Positions 34,502 through 42,517 of a stretch of DNA of 64,000 nucleotides are shown piece after piece (positions within the stretch are counted from its first letter, which is position 1; the number at the start of each line of letters is the position of its first letter). This stretch comes from Fibrobacterota bacterium. Its GTDB lineage: Bacteria > Fibrobacterota > Chitinivibrionia > Chitinivibrionales > Chitinispirillaceae. Position numbers and translations under genes: made by a program. The stretch covers positions 73,271 through 137,270 of the forward strand of contig JAEYNR010000048.1 in assembly GCA_023412475.1 (NCBI GenBank). Direction: 5' to 3'. The notes under the pieces were generated by a model. It did not search any database, had not been told where the DNA came from, and saw nothing but the letters and a program-made list of their open reading frames with translations.

Positions 34502-34816
34502 ACCACTCTTTCGATTTTAAATAAACAGTTTTGGGAGTGAACTGCTAAGAGCAAAAATAAAGCCGGTTTTCCTATAAGTAGGATGTCATGTACGGACCGG
34601 CAGATTCAAATAAGGATAAGCACGAAATTCGAAAAAGGAACAGGAAAAGAAAACCACCTCAATTGAAAATTTAACCTACCTTGAGACACTCATATTCCCT
34701 CTTTAAATCGATATCGTTGTCGTGGTCGATATCGGTATCGAATTAAGAAACAAAAAACGACAACGCTTGATTGAATAGCAAGCTAAACCACATTAGCTTA
34801 TCTGCCGATAAATTCT
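34502..34816. repeat. Repeat modules upstream of the leu leader (M3, M1, M2)
   Basis: Holds M3 in reverse (GGGAGTGAACTGCT, 34533-34546), M1 (34618-34650) and M2 (about 34690-34765). The same modules are found at 5.77-5.97 kb in different order. No gene. Confidence 0.6.
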
Positions 34817-34846
34817 TTGACAGTCAGATTACGCAGAATTTATAAT
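34817..34846 (+). promoter_or_regulatory. Consensus sigma-70-type promoter of the leu leader
   Basis: TTGACA at 34817-34822 and TATAAT at 34841-34846, both perfect, with an 18-base spacer. The start of transcription would be near 34853, giving a leader of about 190-220 bases before leuA. Confidence 0.85.
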
Positions 34847-34866
34847 GCATATAACGGAATCAAATT

Positions 34867-34974
34867 ATGAAAACAACAGTATCAGAAGATAAGATCATTG
34901 CAAAAACCAGCACAAAAACTGCCGCACTCTACCTGCTTTCCCTAAGCCTATATCTACTATCGCTATTTCTATGA
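34867..34974 (+). CDS. leuL: Leucine attenuator leader peptide
   Basis: A 35-codon ORF from ATG at 34867 to TGA at 34972. Nine of the last fifteen codons are Leu (one CTC, one CTG, one CTT and six CTA), which is the pattern of a leu leader whose ribosome stalls when charged tRNA-Leu is scarce. Just downstream lie mutually exclusive RNA arms: 34980-34985 (GAGCGG) can pair with 35025-35030, which otherwise form the terminator before leuA. A ribosome finishing at the stop would cover the first arm and permit termination. The peptide itself is not expected to have a function. Confidence 0.88.
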   Translation: MKTTVSEDKIIAKTSTKTAALYLLSLSLYLLSLFL

Positions 34975-34979
34975 CTCAC

Positions 34980-35047
34980 GAGCGGAAAACCTAAGCATTT
35001 GAAAAATAACCATTTTTACAAGGCCCGCTCAAAAAGCGGGCCTTTTT
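34980..35047 (+). promoter_or_regulatory. Attenuator: antiterminator arm and terminator before leuA
   Basis: The terminator stem is GGCCCGCT (35022-35029) with AGCGGGCC (35035-35042), loop CAAAA, followed by TTTTT (35043-35047). The competing arm GAGCGG (34980-34985), six bases after the leader stop, is complementary to CCGCTC (35025-35030). Pairing of one excludes the other, as in classical amino-acid attenuators. Confidence 0.88.
35022..35047 (+). terminator. Intrinsic terminator of the leu attenuator
   Basis: Perfect 8-bp GC-rich stem, five-base loop, five T. It lies 26 bases before the leuA start, so read-through is required for leuA expression. Confidence 0.9.
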
Positions 35048-35073
35048 AATTTTTATTCATCGGAGAAAAGACT

Positions 35074-36735
35074 ATGAGAAAATATGAATCATTTCCGCCA
35101 ATCGATTTTCCTTATCGTTCATGGCCTTCAAAAAGGATAGAAAAGGCACCTGCGTGGTGCTCAGTCGATCTTCGCGATGGAAATCAGGCTTTGAGAAATC
35201 CTATGAACCCAGCTCAAAAGATCTCATTTTTCAAGATGCTTCTTGAGATTGGTTTCAAGGAGATTGAAATAAGTTTTCCCTCGGCATCAAAAACCGATTT
35301 CGATTTTACCAGAACACTGATAAATGAAGGCTATATTCCTGATGATGTGACTATACAGGTATTGACCCAGGCAAGAAAACATCTTATTGACAAAACATTT
35401 GAGGCGATAAATGAATCCAGAAGCTGCATCATTCATCTCTACAATTCAACTTCACCGGCACAGCGGGAGATAGTATTTAATAAAACTCCTCAGCAGATCA
35501 TAGCACTGGCAGTCGATGGTGTAAAGATGGTGCGGGACAAGGCTTCAGCAACCAATTGTGACATCACGCTTGAATATTCTCCGGAAAGTTTCTCCCAAAC
35601 CGAACATTCCTTTGCCAGTGATATTTGCAATGCGGTTATAGAGGCCTGGGCTCCAGATGAGAAACAGAAAATTATAATTAATCTCCCTTCAACAGTCGAA
35701 GTAAGTACTCCTAATGTTTTTGCCGACCAGATCGAATACATGAGCAGAAATGTTAACTTCTCGAAGCATGCAATCTTAAGTGTTCACACGCACAATGACC
35801 GGGGATGTGCTGTGGCAGCCGCAGAACTGGCTCAGCTTGCCGGAGCCCAAAGAGTGGAAGGGACTCTTTATGGAAACGGTGAACGTACTGGTAATGCTGA
35901 TATTATAACACTGGCATTGAACTGTTATGCACAGGGAATCGATCCGGGCCTCTTCTTTTCGGACCTTTCTAAAATAGAATCGGTTTACAGTGAGTGTACC
36001 GGTTTACCGGTTTCACCCAGACATCCATATTCAGGTGAGCTTGTGTTTACTGCCTTTTCCGGCTCGCACCAGGATGCAATCAGCAAGGGATTGGCAAGCT
36101 ACAAACAGAAAGGTGGACGATGGAACATACCATATCTTCCAATTGATCCCGAAGATATAGGCAGAGATTATGAATCGGTAATACGTATCAACAGCCAATC
36201 TGGAAAAGGTGGTACAGCCTACATTCTCAGACACTTCTACGGTTTGCAGATTCCAAGAGAAATTCAGCCTGAGATAGGTGCTTTCATTCAGATGGCAACA
36301 GATCAAAAGGGTGAAGAAATGACACATGAAGAAGTTTTTCAATGTATCAATAAAGAATTTATAAATGTGGAGGGCCCCTTTGGAATTGACCGTTTCAGTA
36401 TAGAACCAGGTGTGCTTAAAGATGAATCTCCCCGGAACGTGAGGATTAAAGCTATTTTTCGTAGTTATGACAGTACTTTTGAAATTAAAGGTTCTGGAAA
36501 CGGTCTTATCGATGCACTCACCCAGGCTCTTAATGTTTGCGGAACAGGATTTAAAATAGTAACATTTAATGAGCACAGTCTTGAAGAGGGCTCAGAGGCT
36601 AAAGCGGTGGCATATATACAGATAGAGAATAGTGACAGTAAGCGTGTCTGCGGAATCGGCACAGATACAGATATCGCATTTGCCTCGCTCAAAGCTTTGA
36701 TAAGTACACTTAACAGGAACGAAAAGAACCGGTGA
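35074..36735 (+). CDS. leuA: 2-isopropylmalate synthase (long LeuA2 type)
   Basis: First committed step of leucine synthesis: condenses 2-ketoisovalerate and acetyl-CoA. 553 residues, the longer type with an N-terminal extension (FPPIDFPYRSWPSK) seen in yeast and some bacteria. Motifs: CSVDLRDGNQAL (metal-binding), HTHNDRG, and GNGERTGNAD; the C-terminal regulatory domain (about 430-553) is present, so leucine feedback is likely. GGAG lies eight bases before the ATG. Expression is controlled by the attenuator directly upstream. No leuB, leuC or leuD is adjacent. Confidence 0.95.
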   Translation: MRKYESFPPIDFPYRSWPSKRIEKAPAWCSVDLRDGNQALRNPMNPAQKISFFKMLLEIGFKEIEISFPSASKTDFDFTRTLINEGYIPDDVTIQVLTQARKHLIDKTFEAINESRSCIIHLYNSTSPAQREIVFNKTPQQIIALAVDGVKMVRDKASATNCDITLEYSPESFSQTEHSFASDICNAVIEAWAPDEKQKIIINLPSTVEVSTPNVFADQIEYMSRNVNFSKHAILSVHTHNDRGCAVAAAELAQLAGAQRVEGTLYGNGERTGNADIITLALNCYAQGIDPGLFFSDLSKIESVYSECTGLPVSPRHPYSGELVFTAFSGSHQDAISKGLASYKQKGGRWNIPYLPIDPEDIGRDYESVIRINSQSGKGGTAYILRHFYGLQIPREIQPEIGAFIQMATDQKGEEMTHEEVFQCINKEFINVEGPFGIDRFSIEPGVLKDESPRNVRIKAIFRSYDSTFEIKGSGNGLIDALTQALNVCGTGFKIVTFNEHSLEEGSEAKAVAYIQIENSDSKRVCGIGTDTDIAFASLKALISTLNRNEKNR

Positions 36736-36806
36736 TCAGAAATGACTTTGAACAAAAAGGTGCAAAAGGGTATTTTTATTTCCCCTGAAGAGGAAGCTTT
36801 TGAAAG

Positions 36807-37844
36807 ATGAATGAAAAAAGCAAGACTGATTTTGACTATGCAGTGCTTATCGGGCGTTTTCAACCATTTCATCTTGGCCATGAGAAGCTGTTCCGGCACG
36901 CGGCATCTATTGCAAAACATATAATAATTGTCATGGGTTCGCACAACAGTCCAGTGAGTCTCCGGAACCCATGGAACTGCTTAACCAGAGAAAATTTCGT
37001 GCGATTATCGCTGTCAAATGTTGATTCTTCAAATTACACATTCTGCTTTGTAGCTGATTCGGCTTACAACTTTAATGACTGGTTGATCCGTGTACAAAAA
37101 CAGGTAACATCAATAACCGGTAAAGATGCCACAATAGCGATTGTGGGTCACTTCAAGGATGAAACATCGTTTTATCTGAGTTATTTTCCACAATGGAATC
37201 TTGAGCATCTCCCCACTCAAGCCAATGGAGTGAGCTCAACAACCATTCGAAAAGCCTGTTTTGAAGGGTGCATTGCTACTATAAAAAACCTGGTTAGCCC
37301 GGCAGTTTACGATGAACTCAACAAATGGATAAACACTGCCCATTTCCGCGATCTTCTTGAAGAGTATCGGTTCGTGCAGGATTTTCGTCAGAAATGGAAC
37401 AATGTCCCATTCACACCGACTTTTGTTACAGCCGAAACCGTACTTGTGGCACTTGGGCATGTACTGATAATTAAGCGCAAATCTAATCCAGGCAAAGGCA
37501 GGTATTCGCTACCCGGAGGATTTATAAGCCAGGATGAGACTATTGAGCAGACAGCTTTACGGGAATTAAAAAGCGTTACAGGATTTGTGACCGATAATGA
37601 GCAGCTTTCCGGGTGCATTAAAATGAGTCAGGTCTTTGATCACCCGGCAAGAGATTTGCGGGCAAGAGTGATAACGCATGTATTTATGATCGAGCTTGCA
37701 GTCAGAACTCTTCCCGGGCTTGCAGAGCAGAATGTGGCAGAAGAGGTGTTCTGGTGTCCGCTGCATCGTCTTGAGGAACTGGAGAGTAACTTTTTTGGTG
37801 ATCATGCGCAGATTATCCGTTTTTTCATAAATCGTATGCATTGA
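36807..37844 (+). CDS. nadM: Bifunctional NMN adenylyltransferase / Nudix protein
   Basis: Makes NAD from NMN and ATP (N-terminal domain) fused to a Nudix domain expected to hydrolyse ADP-ribose. 345 residues. The adenylyltransferase half (about 10-180) has GRFQPFHLGH and GVSSTTIRKA. The Nudix half (about 205-345) has a box starting GGFISQDE, but the metal-binding Glu-Glu of REUXEEXGU reads LKSVTGF, so hydrolysis by this domain is doubtful. The next gene, nadE, completes NAD synthesis 154 bases downstream. Confidence 0.88.
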   Translation: MNEKSKTDFDYAVLIGRFQPFHLGHEKLFRHAASIAKHIIIVMGSHNSPVSLRNPWNCLTRENFVRLSLSNVDSSNYTFCFVADSAYNFNDWLIRVQKQVTSITGKDATIAIVGHFKDETSFYLSYFPQWNLEHLPTQANGVSSTTIRKACFEGCIATIKNLVSPAVYDELNKWINTAHFRDLLEEYRFVQDFRQKWNNVPFTPTFVTAETVLVALGHVLIIKRKSNPGKGRYSLPGGFISQDETIEQTALRELKSVTGFVTDNEQLSGCIKMSQVFDHPARDLRARVITHVFMIELAVRTLPGLAEQNVAEEVFWCPLHRLEELESNFFGDHAQIIRFFINRMH

Positions 37845-37998
37845 TTTTTTAAACTCAAACTTCAGAGCAGCACTATAAACAGAGGATAGAATAGAGTAGC
37901 ACTAAATTATCCAAATAGATCAGAAATTATAAGCACTGTTTTTATATTGATTAGAAACTTGAGTAGTTACAAATTATTCAGATCAGGGAATTATTACT

Positions 37999-39876
37999 AT
38001 GAAGATAGCACTCGCTCAGATGAGGGTTATTGCAGGGCAAGCCTGGAAAAACTTCGAGAAAATGAAACAGTTAATAGATGAAGCACGAGAAAAGGGATGC
38101 CAGATTATTGCATTTCCCGAGATGTGTGTCGGAGGTTATCTATTGGCAGACCGCTGGACAGAAGATGACTGGTGTAATTACCTTGCTGCTTTCAATAATC
38201 GTATATGTGAACTTTCAGAAAATATCATCATTGTTTATGGGAACATTCTTGTTGATAAATCCAAGAAAAACAAGGATGGAAGAACGCGCAAATACAATGC
38301 AGGGTTTGCCTTTCATAACGGTAAACCACTCCGCCGCCCAGGAGACCTTCCAGATGGGGTAATTATCAAGAGTCTTCTTCCCAGTTACCGTATTTTCGAT
38401 GATAATCGCTACTTTTACTCTCTTACAGAGTATGCCCACGACACCAACACACAGCTAGAAGATCTTTTGCAGCCGTTTCAAACCACAATCAATGGTCAAA
38501 TTATCTGTTTCGGGGTTGAGATCTGTGAAGACTTATGGTTCAATGATTATCGGTATAAAGGAAAACCACTTAACATTTCTAAACACCTTATTGAGAATGG
38601 CTCCCAGTTCATCTTCAACATATCATCCAGCCCGTGGACTCATGGTAAAAACAAGGCCCGCAACAAGAGGATTGAGGAAAGCTGCAATGATGCCGGCAGA
38701 TTCGTTCCCTTTTATTATGTAAATTGTACCGGAGTGCAGAATAATGGAAAAAACATTGTCGTTTTTGATGGTGATTCCACTATTTACAATGAAAAAGCTG
38801 AAGTAGTAAAGACCTGCAGTGAACTATTTACTGAAGAACTGATGATAAACGACACAGCCACAGCTCTAAAACCGGTAAAAAGAGAACCTATGGTTACGAT
38901 CAAAACCAAATACCTTGCGCTTATTGAAGGAATCCGGGGGATGGATGAGATCATGGGAAATGATAGATTTCCATATATTGTGGGAGTTAGCGGAGGTATA
39001 GATTCGGCGCTGACCGCCTGTCTTATAAGTCAGGCTGTAGGAAGCCATCGTATTGTGGCCTTCAACCTGCCTGCAAAATATAACAGTGAAATTACAAAAG
39101 AAATTGCAGCTAACCTGACTTCTAAACTGGGTATTACCATGCATTCCATTCCAATAGAAGAGATGGTAACTGTTAATAACAAGCTTCTTGATAGTTTCAA
39201 CCCCGCAGAGTTACACCTGGAAAACATACAGGCAAAGATCAGAGGCACCAGCATTCTTTCCAATGCAGCAGGGATTCTTAACGGTGTAATGCCCTGCAAT
39301 GGAAACAAGGTGGAGATTGCACTTGGTTATACTACGCTCTATGGTGATGTAAATGGAGCAATTGCGCCATTGGGAGATCTTCTTAAGACTGAAGTCTTTG
39401 AGATGGCCTCGTTTCTTAACAGAGAGGTGTTTTCAGAAGAGGTAATCCCGTGGGCTTTGATTCCAGATGAATCTTACCAATTTAAAGTAGCGCCTTCTGC
39501 AGAGCTTAAAGAAAATCAAATTGACCCAATGAAATGGGGTTATCACGACGCACTTATACGCATGTTTACCGATTATAAGAAAATCGGGGCAGAAGCAATT
39601 ATCAGATGGTACCTTGATGGAGAACTTTGCCAAAAGTTATCAATTCCCGAAACGCTTCTGAAGAGATATGGTCTCGATGATCCGAAGGCATTTGTAGATG
39701 ATCTGGAGTGGGTTGTGGGCAGTATACAGAGAGCTGTTTATAAAAGAGTCCAATCACCTCCCATAATTATTCTCAGCAAGAGCAGTTATGGATATGACAT
39801 CCGGGAAAGCCAGCTTCCGGCATATTATACTGATAATTACAAGGAGCTTAAGAAGAAGCTTCTGGAGAGAAGCTGA
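37999..39876 (+). CDS. nadE: Glutamine-dependent NAD+ synthetase
   Basis: Converts nicotinate adenine dinucleotide to NAD using glutamine as nitrogen donor. 625 residues: an N-terminal nitrilase-type glutaminase (about 1-280; Glu in FPEMCVGGY, Cys in VEICEDLW) and a C-terminal ATP-pyrophosphatase synthetase domain (about 310-625; GVSGGIDSALTA). AGGGA precedes the ATG. An M5 repeat end (GAGTAGTTAC) lies 28 bases upstream. Forms an NAD pair with the preceding gene. Confidence 0.95.
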   Translation: MKIALAQMRVIAGQAWKNFEKMKQLIDEAREKGCQIIAFPEMCVGGYLLADRWTEDDWCNYLAAFNNRICELSENIIIVYGNILVDKSKKNKDGRTRKYNAGFAFHNGKPLRRPGDLPDGVIIKSLLPSYRIFDDNRYFYSLTEYAHDTNTQLEDLLQPFQTTINGQIICFGVEICEDLWFNDYRYKGKPLNISKHLIENGSQFIFNISSSPWTHGKNKARNKRIEESCNDAGRFVPFYYVNCTGVQNNGKNIVVFDGDSTIYNEKAEVVKTCSELFTEELMINDTATALKPVKREPMVTIKTKYLALIEGIRGMDEIMGNDRFPYIVGVSGGIDSALTACLISQAVGSHRIVAFNLPAKYNSEITKEIAANLTSKLGITMHSIPIEEMVTVNNKLLDSFNPAELHLENIQAKIRGTSILSNAAGILNGVMPCNGNKVEIALGYTTLYGDVNGAIAPLGDLLKTEVFEMASFLNREVFSEEVIPWALIPDESYQFKVAPSAELKENQIDPMKWGYHDALIRMFTDYKKIGAEAIIRWYLDGELCQKLSIPETLLKRYGLDDPKAFVDDLEWVVGSIQRAVYKRVQSPPIIILSKSSYGYDIRESQLPAYYTDNYKELKKKLLERS

Positions 39877-39992
39877 GGAAGGGTTAAGTTATTAACCAGG
39901 AAGAAAGAGTAAGGACAAATGCTTCGCGTATAAAACTGAGTCTCTGTTAATCGCTATTGAATAGATTAAGCACAGAAAGAAAATAGCTGCAA

Positions 39993-40514
39993 ATGTATCC
40001 GATCATTGAGTTTGATTCAGATTCAAAACCAGTAATATCTCCTTCCCACTACTGCAAAAGCCTGGATGGAGCTGAACACTGTGTTATCTGCTTTTTTAAA
40101 GAAGTTATTGAAAAGGTAATCAGAGAAAACGATGCTGTCATTAAAGCAACATTACACAGTGAAACAGGTGAAAACCATATTTACGAAATAATTTACAATA
40201 ACAAAAAGATAGCGTTTTTTCATCCTTATGCAGGAGCTCCCCTGGCAGGTTTCATGGATGAAGCAATTGCGCATTGATACACAAAATTTATCGCTTGTGG
40301 TGGAGCCGGAGTACTTGACAATGAAATTCCAGCAGGGAAACTTATAATTCCATATTCTGCGGTGCGTGATGAAGGGACATCATACCACTATATAGAACCT
40401 GGTCGGGAAATTGAAATCCCGGAGTTTGTCATAAGCAAATTAAAAGCGAATCTGGAAAAAATCGGTATGGCTTTAAAAACTTCAGGAGAGCTCATAATCT
40501 CAGCTCAGCTTTAA
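39993..40514 (+). pseudogene. Nucleoside phosphorylase, nonsense codon and truncation
   Basis: N-terminal part of a uridine/purine phosphorylase-type protein. The reading frame is open from 39993 to a TAA at 40512 except for TGA at codon 95 (40275-40277), where relatives have Gly (a single base change from GGA). Sequence on both sides stays in frame and family-like: CVICFFKEVIEKV before, KFIACGGAGVLD and AVRDEGTSYHY after. It ends about where relatives continue with GKTWTTDAFYRET, so roughly the last 90-100 residues are missing. Its 3' side runs into the long repeat copy B. Confidence 0.85.
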
Positions 40515-40565
40515 AAATCCCACATCAAGCAGACTTTATTTCTAAATCAGCGGCCAAAAATAGTA

Positions 40566-41140
40566 AATAATAGTTTTTTTTCGACAGGCCAGATCTGTTT
40601 TTGGGGAGTATGTGTGAAAAAACACCCTTTGAAACAAAATTCTGGAATGCTAACGCGGGATTTTAATATACTGATCGGCAAAATGGAGCCGCTCAAGATG
40701 CTTTTGGAGTATTATGTGAGACTTTTACTTTACTGAATGAGATCAAAAAAGAAGCCGATTGCACATTTTTGACCGGCCAAATGCGTTTTTTGCTTTACTG
40801 AATAGGAATAAACGGCCCTTTAATTTCGTTTTTCGGCCCTTTGATTTCGTTTTTTGCTATACTGAATGCGAAAAAGTTCAAAGTGAAGGCATATTTTTTT
40901 TATGCATGCGACAATTTTTTGGCGGCCCGTTTAGAAAAAAAGGCCTTTGAAACGATTATTTTTTAAGCATGTGACAAGTTTTTGGGGCGCTGTTCTTGAT
41001 AAATGGGCCTTTGAATGCGATTTTTAATATGCATACGACAATTTTTTAAAAGCCTGGCACAAAAAAGTCAGCCTTTAAAGGAGCTTTTTATACCGCATGC
41101 GTAATTTTTTTTAAAGCTGATCTTAAAAAATGGACCTTTG
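40566..41140 (+). repeat. Long unit-structured repeat, copy B
   Basis: Same orientation and unit order as copy A about 9.5 kb upstream, for example GTGTGAAAAAACACCCTTTG, GGAGCCGCTCAAGATGC and GACCGGCCAAATGCGTTTTT in both. Diverged by scattered substitutions and a few indels; one extra partial unit near 40815-40860. It begins 50 bases after the truncated phosphorylase. Confidence 0.85.
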
Positions 41141-41457
41141 AGGAAGCTGTTTTGGAAACTCAGGATTTAATTTTGAGTGGCTGATTTATAAAAAAGCCTC
41201 TTTTATTGACCCATTCCCGGACTTCTGCCAATAGTGCTGCCTGCTGTGTGGTCCCGGGAGCCTGGACGCAAGAGATGGTCGGTGGTTGTTTGGTGGTGTT
41301 TTGCCTCTGTGGACTACCCATGGTCTGTTTATTTCAGTACCTGTTATCCTTTATCCTTTATCCTTTATCGTTGTCGTTGTCGTTATCGTTATCGATATCA
41401 ATATCCGATATTTCCTATGGAATGATAATGGAACAAATATAAACAAAATGGATTCAT

Positions 41458-41489
41458 CGTCCCTTTAAAGACGAAATATTTATAGAAAA
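41458..41489 (-). repeat. Module M6, reverse copy
   Basis: Reverse complement reads TTTTCTATAAATATTTCGTC and ends GGGACG. Inverted relative to the copy at 41608-41642; the two flank about 120 bases of unassigned DNA with a GGGGATGTTTTTTTGGGGG-like stretch. Confidence 0.6.
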
Positions 41490-41607
41490 GGCTACCCCCA
41501 AAAAAACATCCCCAGCCCCCGGGGACGATACATACGTAATGCATAACGTAAATAACGCATACCAATATTTTGTTCCCATGAGACAAGGAATTAATTTCCG
41601 GGCTTCG

Positions 41608-41642
41608 TTTTCTATAAATATATTGTCCCTGCGGGACAAACC
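41608..41642 (+). repeat. Module M6, forward copy
   Basis: TTTTCTATAAATATATTGTC followed by CCTGCGGGACAAACC; the GTCCC/GGGAC part forms a small hairpin. It abuts exactly the start of the duplicated phosphorylase fragment. A further diverged copy is at 42896-42931. Confidence 0.65.
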
Positions 41643-41779
41643 AGTCATATCTCCTTCCCTCTACTGCAAAAGCCTGGATGGAGCTGAACACTGTGTAATC
41701 TGCTTTTTTAAGGAAGTTATTGAAAAGGTAATCAGAGAAAACAATGCTCTCATTAAAGCAACATTACACAATGAAATAG
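41638..41779 (+). pseudogene. Second nucleoside phosphorylase fragment
   Basis: About 142 bases nearly identical to 40026-40167 in the first copy (codons about 12-58), including the CKSLDGAEHC and CFFKEVIEKVIREN coding parts, with a handful of substitutions. The left break falls in the M6 hairpin and the right break enters arsM-like sequence on the other strand. Clearly a fragment. Confidence 0.85.
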
Positions 41780-41781
41780 GA

Positions 41782-41879
41782 TTTACTACAGCAGGTTGGA
41801 CCACAACCAGATGCTGTAGCTACTTTTGCATAATTTTCCAGACGGTTTGTTTGATTTGGTTCTCATTCATGTCTTTCAT
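41782..41879 (-). pseudogene. arsM: arsM N-terminal fragment, frameshifted
   Basis: Minus-strand ATG at 41879 with GGAAAGG upstream begins MKDMNENQIKQTV; after a one-base deletion near 41842 the next frame reads LENYAKVATASGCGPTCCS. The combined sequence matches the N-terminus of arsenite S-adenosylmethyltransferases, which end this region in a Cys-Cys-rich CGPxCC motif. The rest is lost at the junction with the phosphorylase fragment. Confidence 0.6.
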
Positions 41880-41915
41880 CAGATTACCTTTCCTTCAGAA
41901 ATACTGATATTCAGT

Positions 41916-42206
41916 TTAAAGCATATTGAACAGATATCCCCCGACAACTGCAGTAATCCAAATCACTGCTATAATGCCCGCAACGAGTCTTTTTTTAAAG
42001 ATACTCGCGAGCATTGCCATTTCCGGTATCGCCATCCCAGCCCCGCCAATAATTAATGCGATGACCGCTCCAAGACTCATTCCTTTTTGCATCAGCGCCA
42101 GGCCAATAGGAATCGCAGTTTCTACCCGGATATAAAGTGGGACTCCAATTGATGCTGCTATTGGGACTGCAAATATACCAGTCCATCCGAAATAATTATC
42201 TTCATC
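41916..42206 (-). pseudogene. C-terminal fragment of a YraQ/ArsP-type permease
   Basis: 96 codons open from a stop at 42207 to TAA at 41916. The translation has GWTGIFAVPIAASIGVPLYI, then GLALMQKGMSLGAVIAL and a final helix, matching the last third of DUF318/YraQ permeases (the family includes the organoarsenical exporter ArsP). No start codon in frame; the N-terminal two-thirds are missing. It overlaps the 3' end of arsR by 49 bases in another frame, consistent with an internal deletion. Confidence 0.7.
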
Positions 42207-42517
42207 CTATTATCATCTTCGTTAATAATATGATCATGCTGAAGTAGTGAAATCGTCATCTCTATAATTTCACGTGTTTCTTTTTTATTAATCGAATCAG
42301 CAAGTCGGTAATACACCCACCGACTATCTTTACGGCTCTCTACCAATCCTGCGGTTACTAAAATTGACATGTGTTTTGAAACGGTGGAAGGTGCAAGCGA
42401 AAGCAGTTCTATAATTTGACAAGCGCATAACTCGCCGCGCAGAAGCGCCATAAAAGCTCTCACTCGATGCTGGTCGGAAAGTGCTTTGGTTATACCGGTA
42501 AATTCTTCTATTGTCAT
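42158..42517 (-). CDS. arsR: ArsR-family metalloregulator
   Basis: 119 residues from the ATG at 42517 (AAGGG nine bases upstream); the longer frame to 42643 has no support. A winged-helix DNA-binding domain (about 1-90) with ALSDQHRVRAFMALL, the ELCACQIIELL segment carrying a Cys pair, and APSTVSKHMSILVTAGLV. The CxC at the usual metal-sensing helix fits an As(III) sensor. The last dozen residues come from the permease remnant in another frame, so the C-terminus has been replaced. Possibly still functional. Confidence 0.82.
   Translation of the reverse strand: MTIEEFTGITKALSDQHRVRAFMALLRGELCACQIIELLSLAPSTVSKHMSILVTAGLVESRKDSRWVYYRLADSINKKETREIIEMTISLLQHDHIINEDDNRMKIIISDGLVYLQSQ

Larger units (their letters stand above)
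40515..41637. other. Gene-free region: long repeat copy B and simple repeats
   Basis: 1.1 kb. Long repeat B fills about 40566-41140. About 41345-41408 is a low-complexity run (TTATCC units, then GTTGTC/GATATC runs, module M2-like). 41458-41489 and 41608-41642 carry inverted copies of module M6 (TTTTCTATAAATAT plus GTCCC). ORFs in this stretch are repeat translations; I see no gene. Confidence 0.55.

Noticed and set aside
40275..40277. TGA read as selenocysteine or recoded in the phosphorylase
   Set aside because: The family has Gly here, not Cys; the gene is also truncated downstream and partly duplicated, so a nonsense mutation is simpler. Other genes in the window use TGA as a stop.
41206..41442. 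78-codon ORF with Leu/Ser-rich end
   Set aside because: Its 3' half is a low-complexity TTATCC/GTTGTC run read in frame; overlapping ORFs exist in all three frames.
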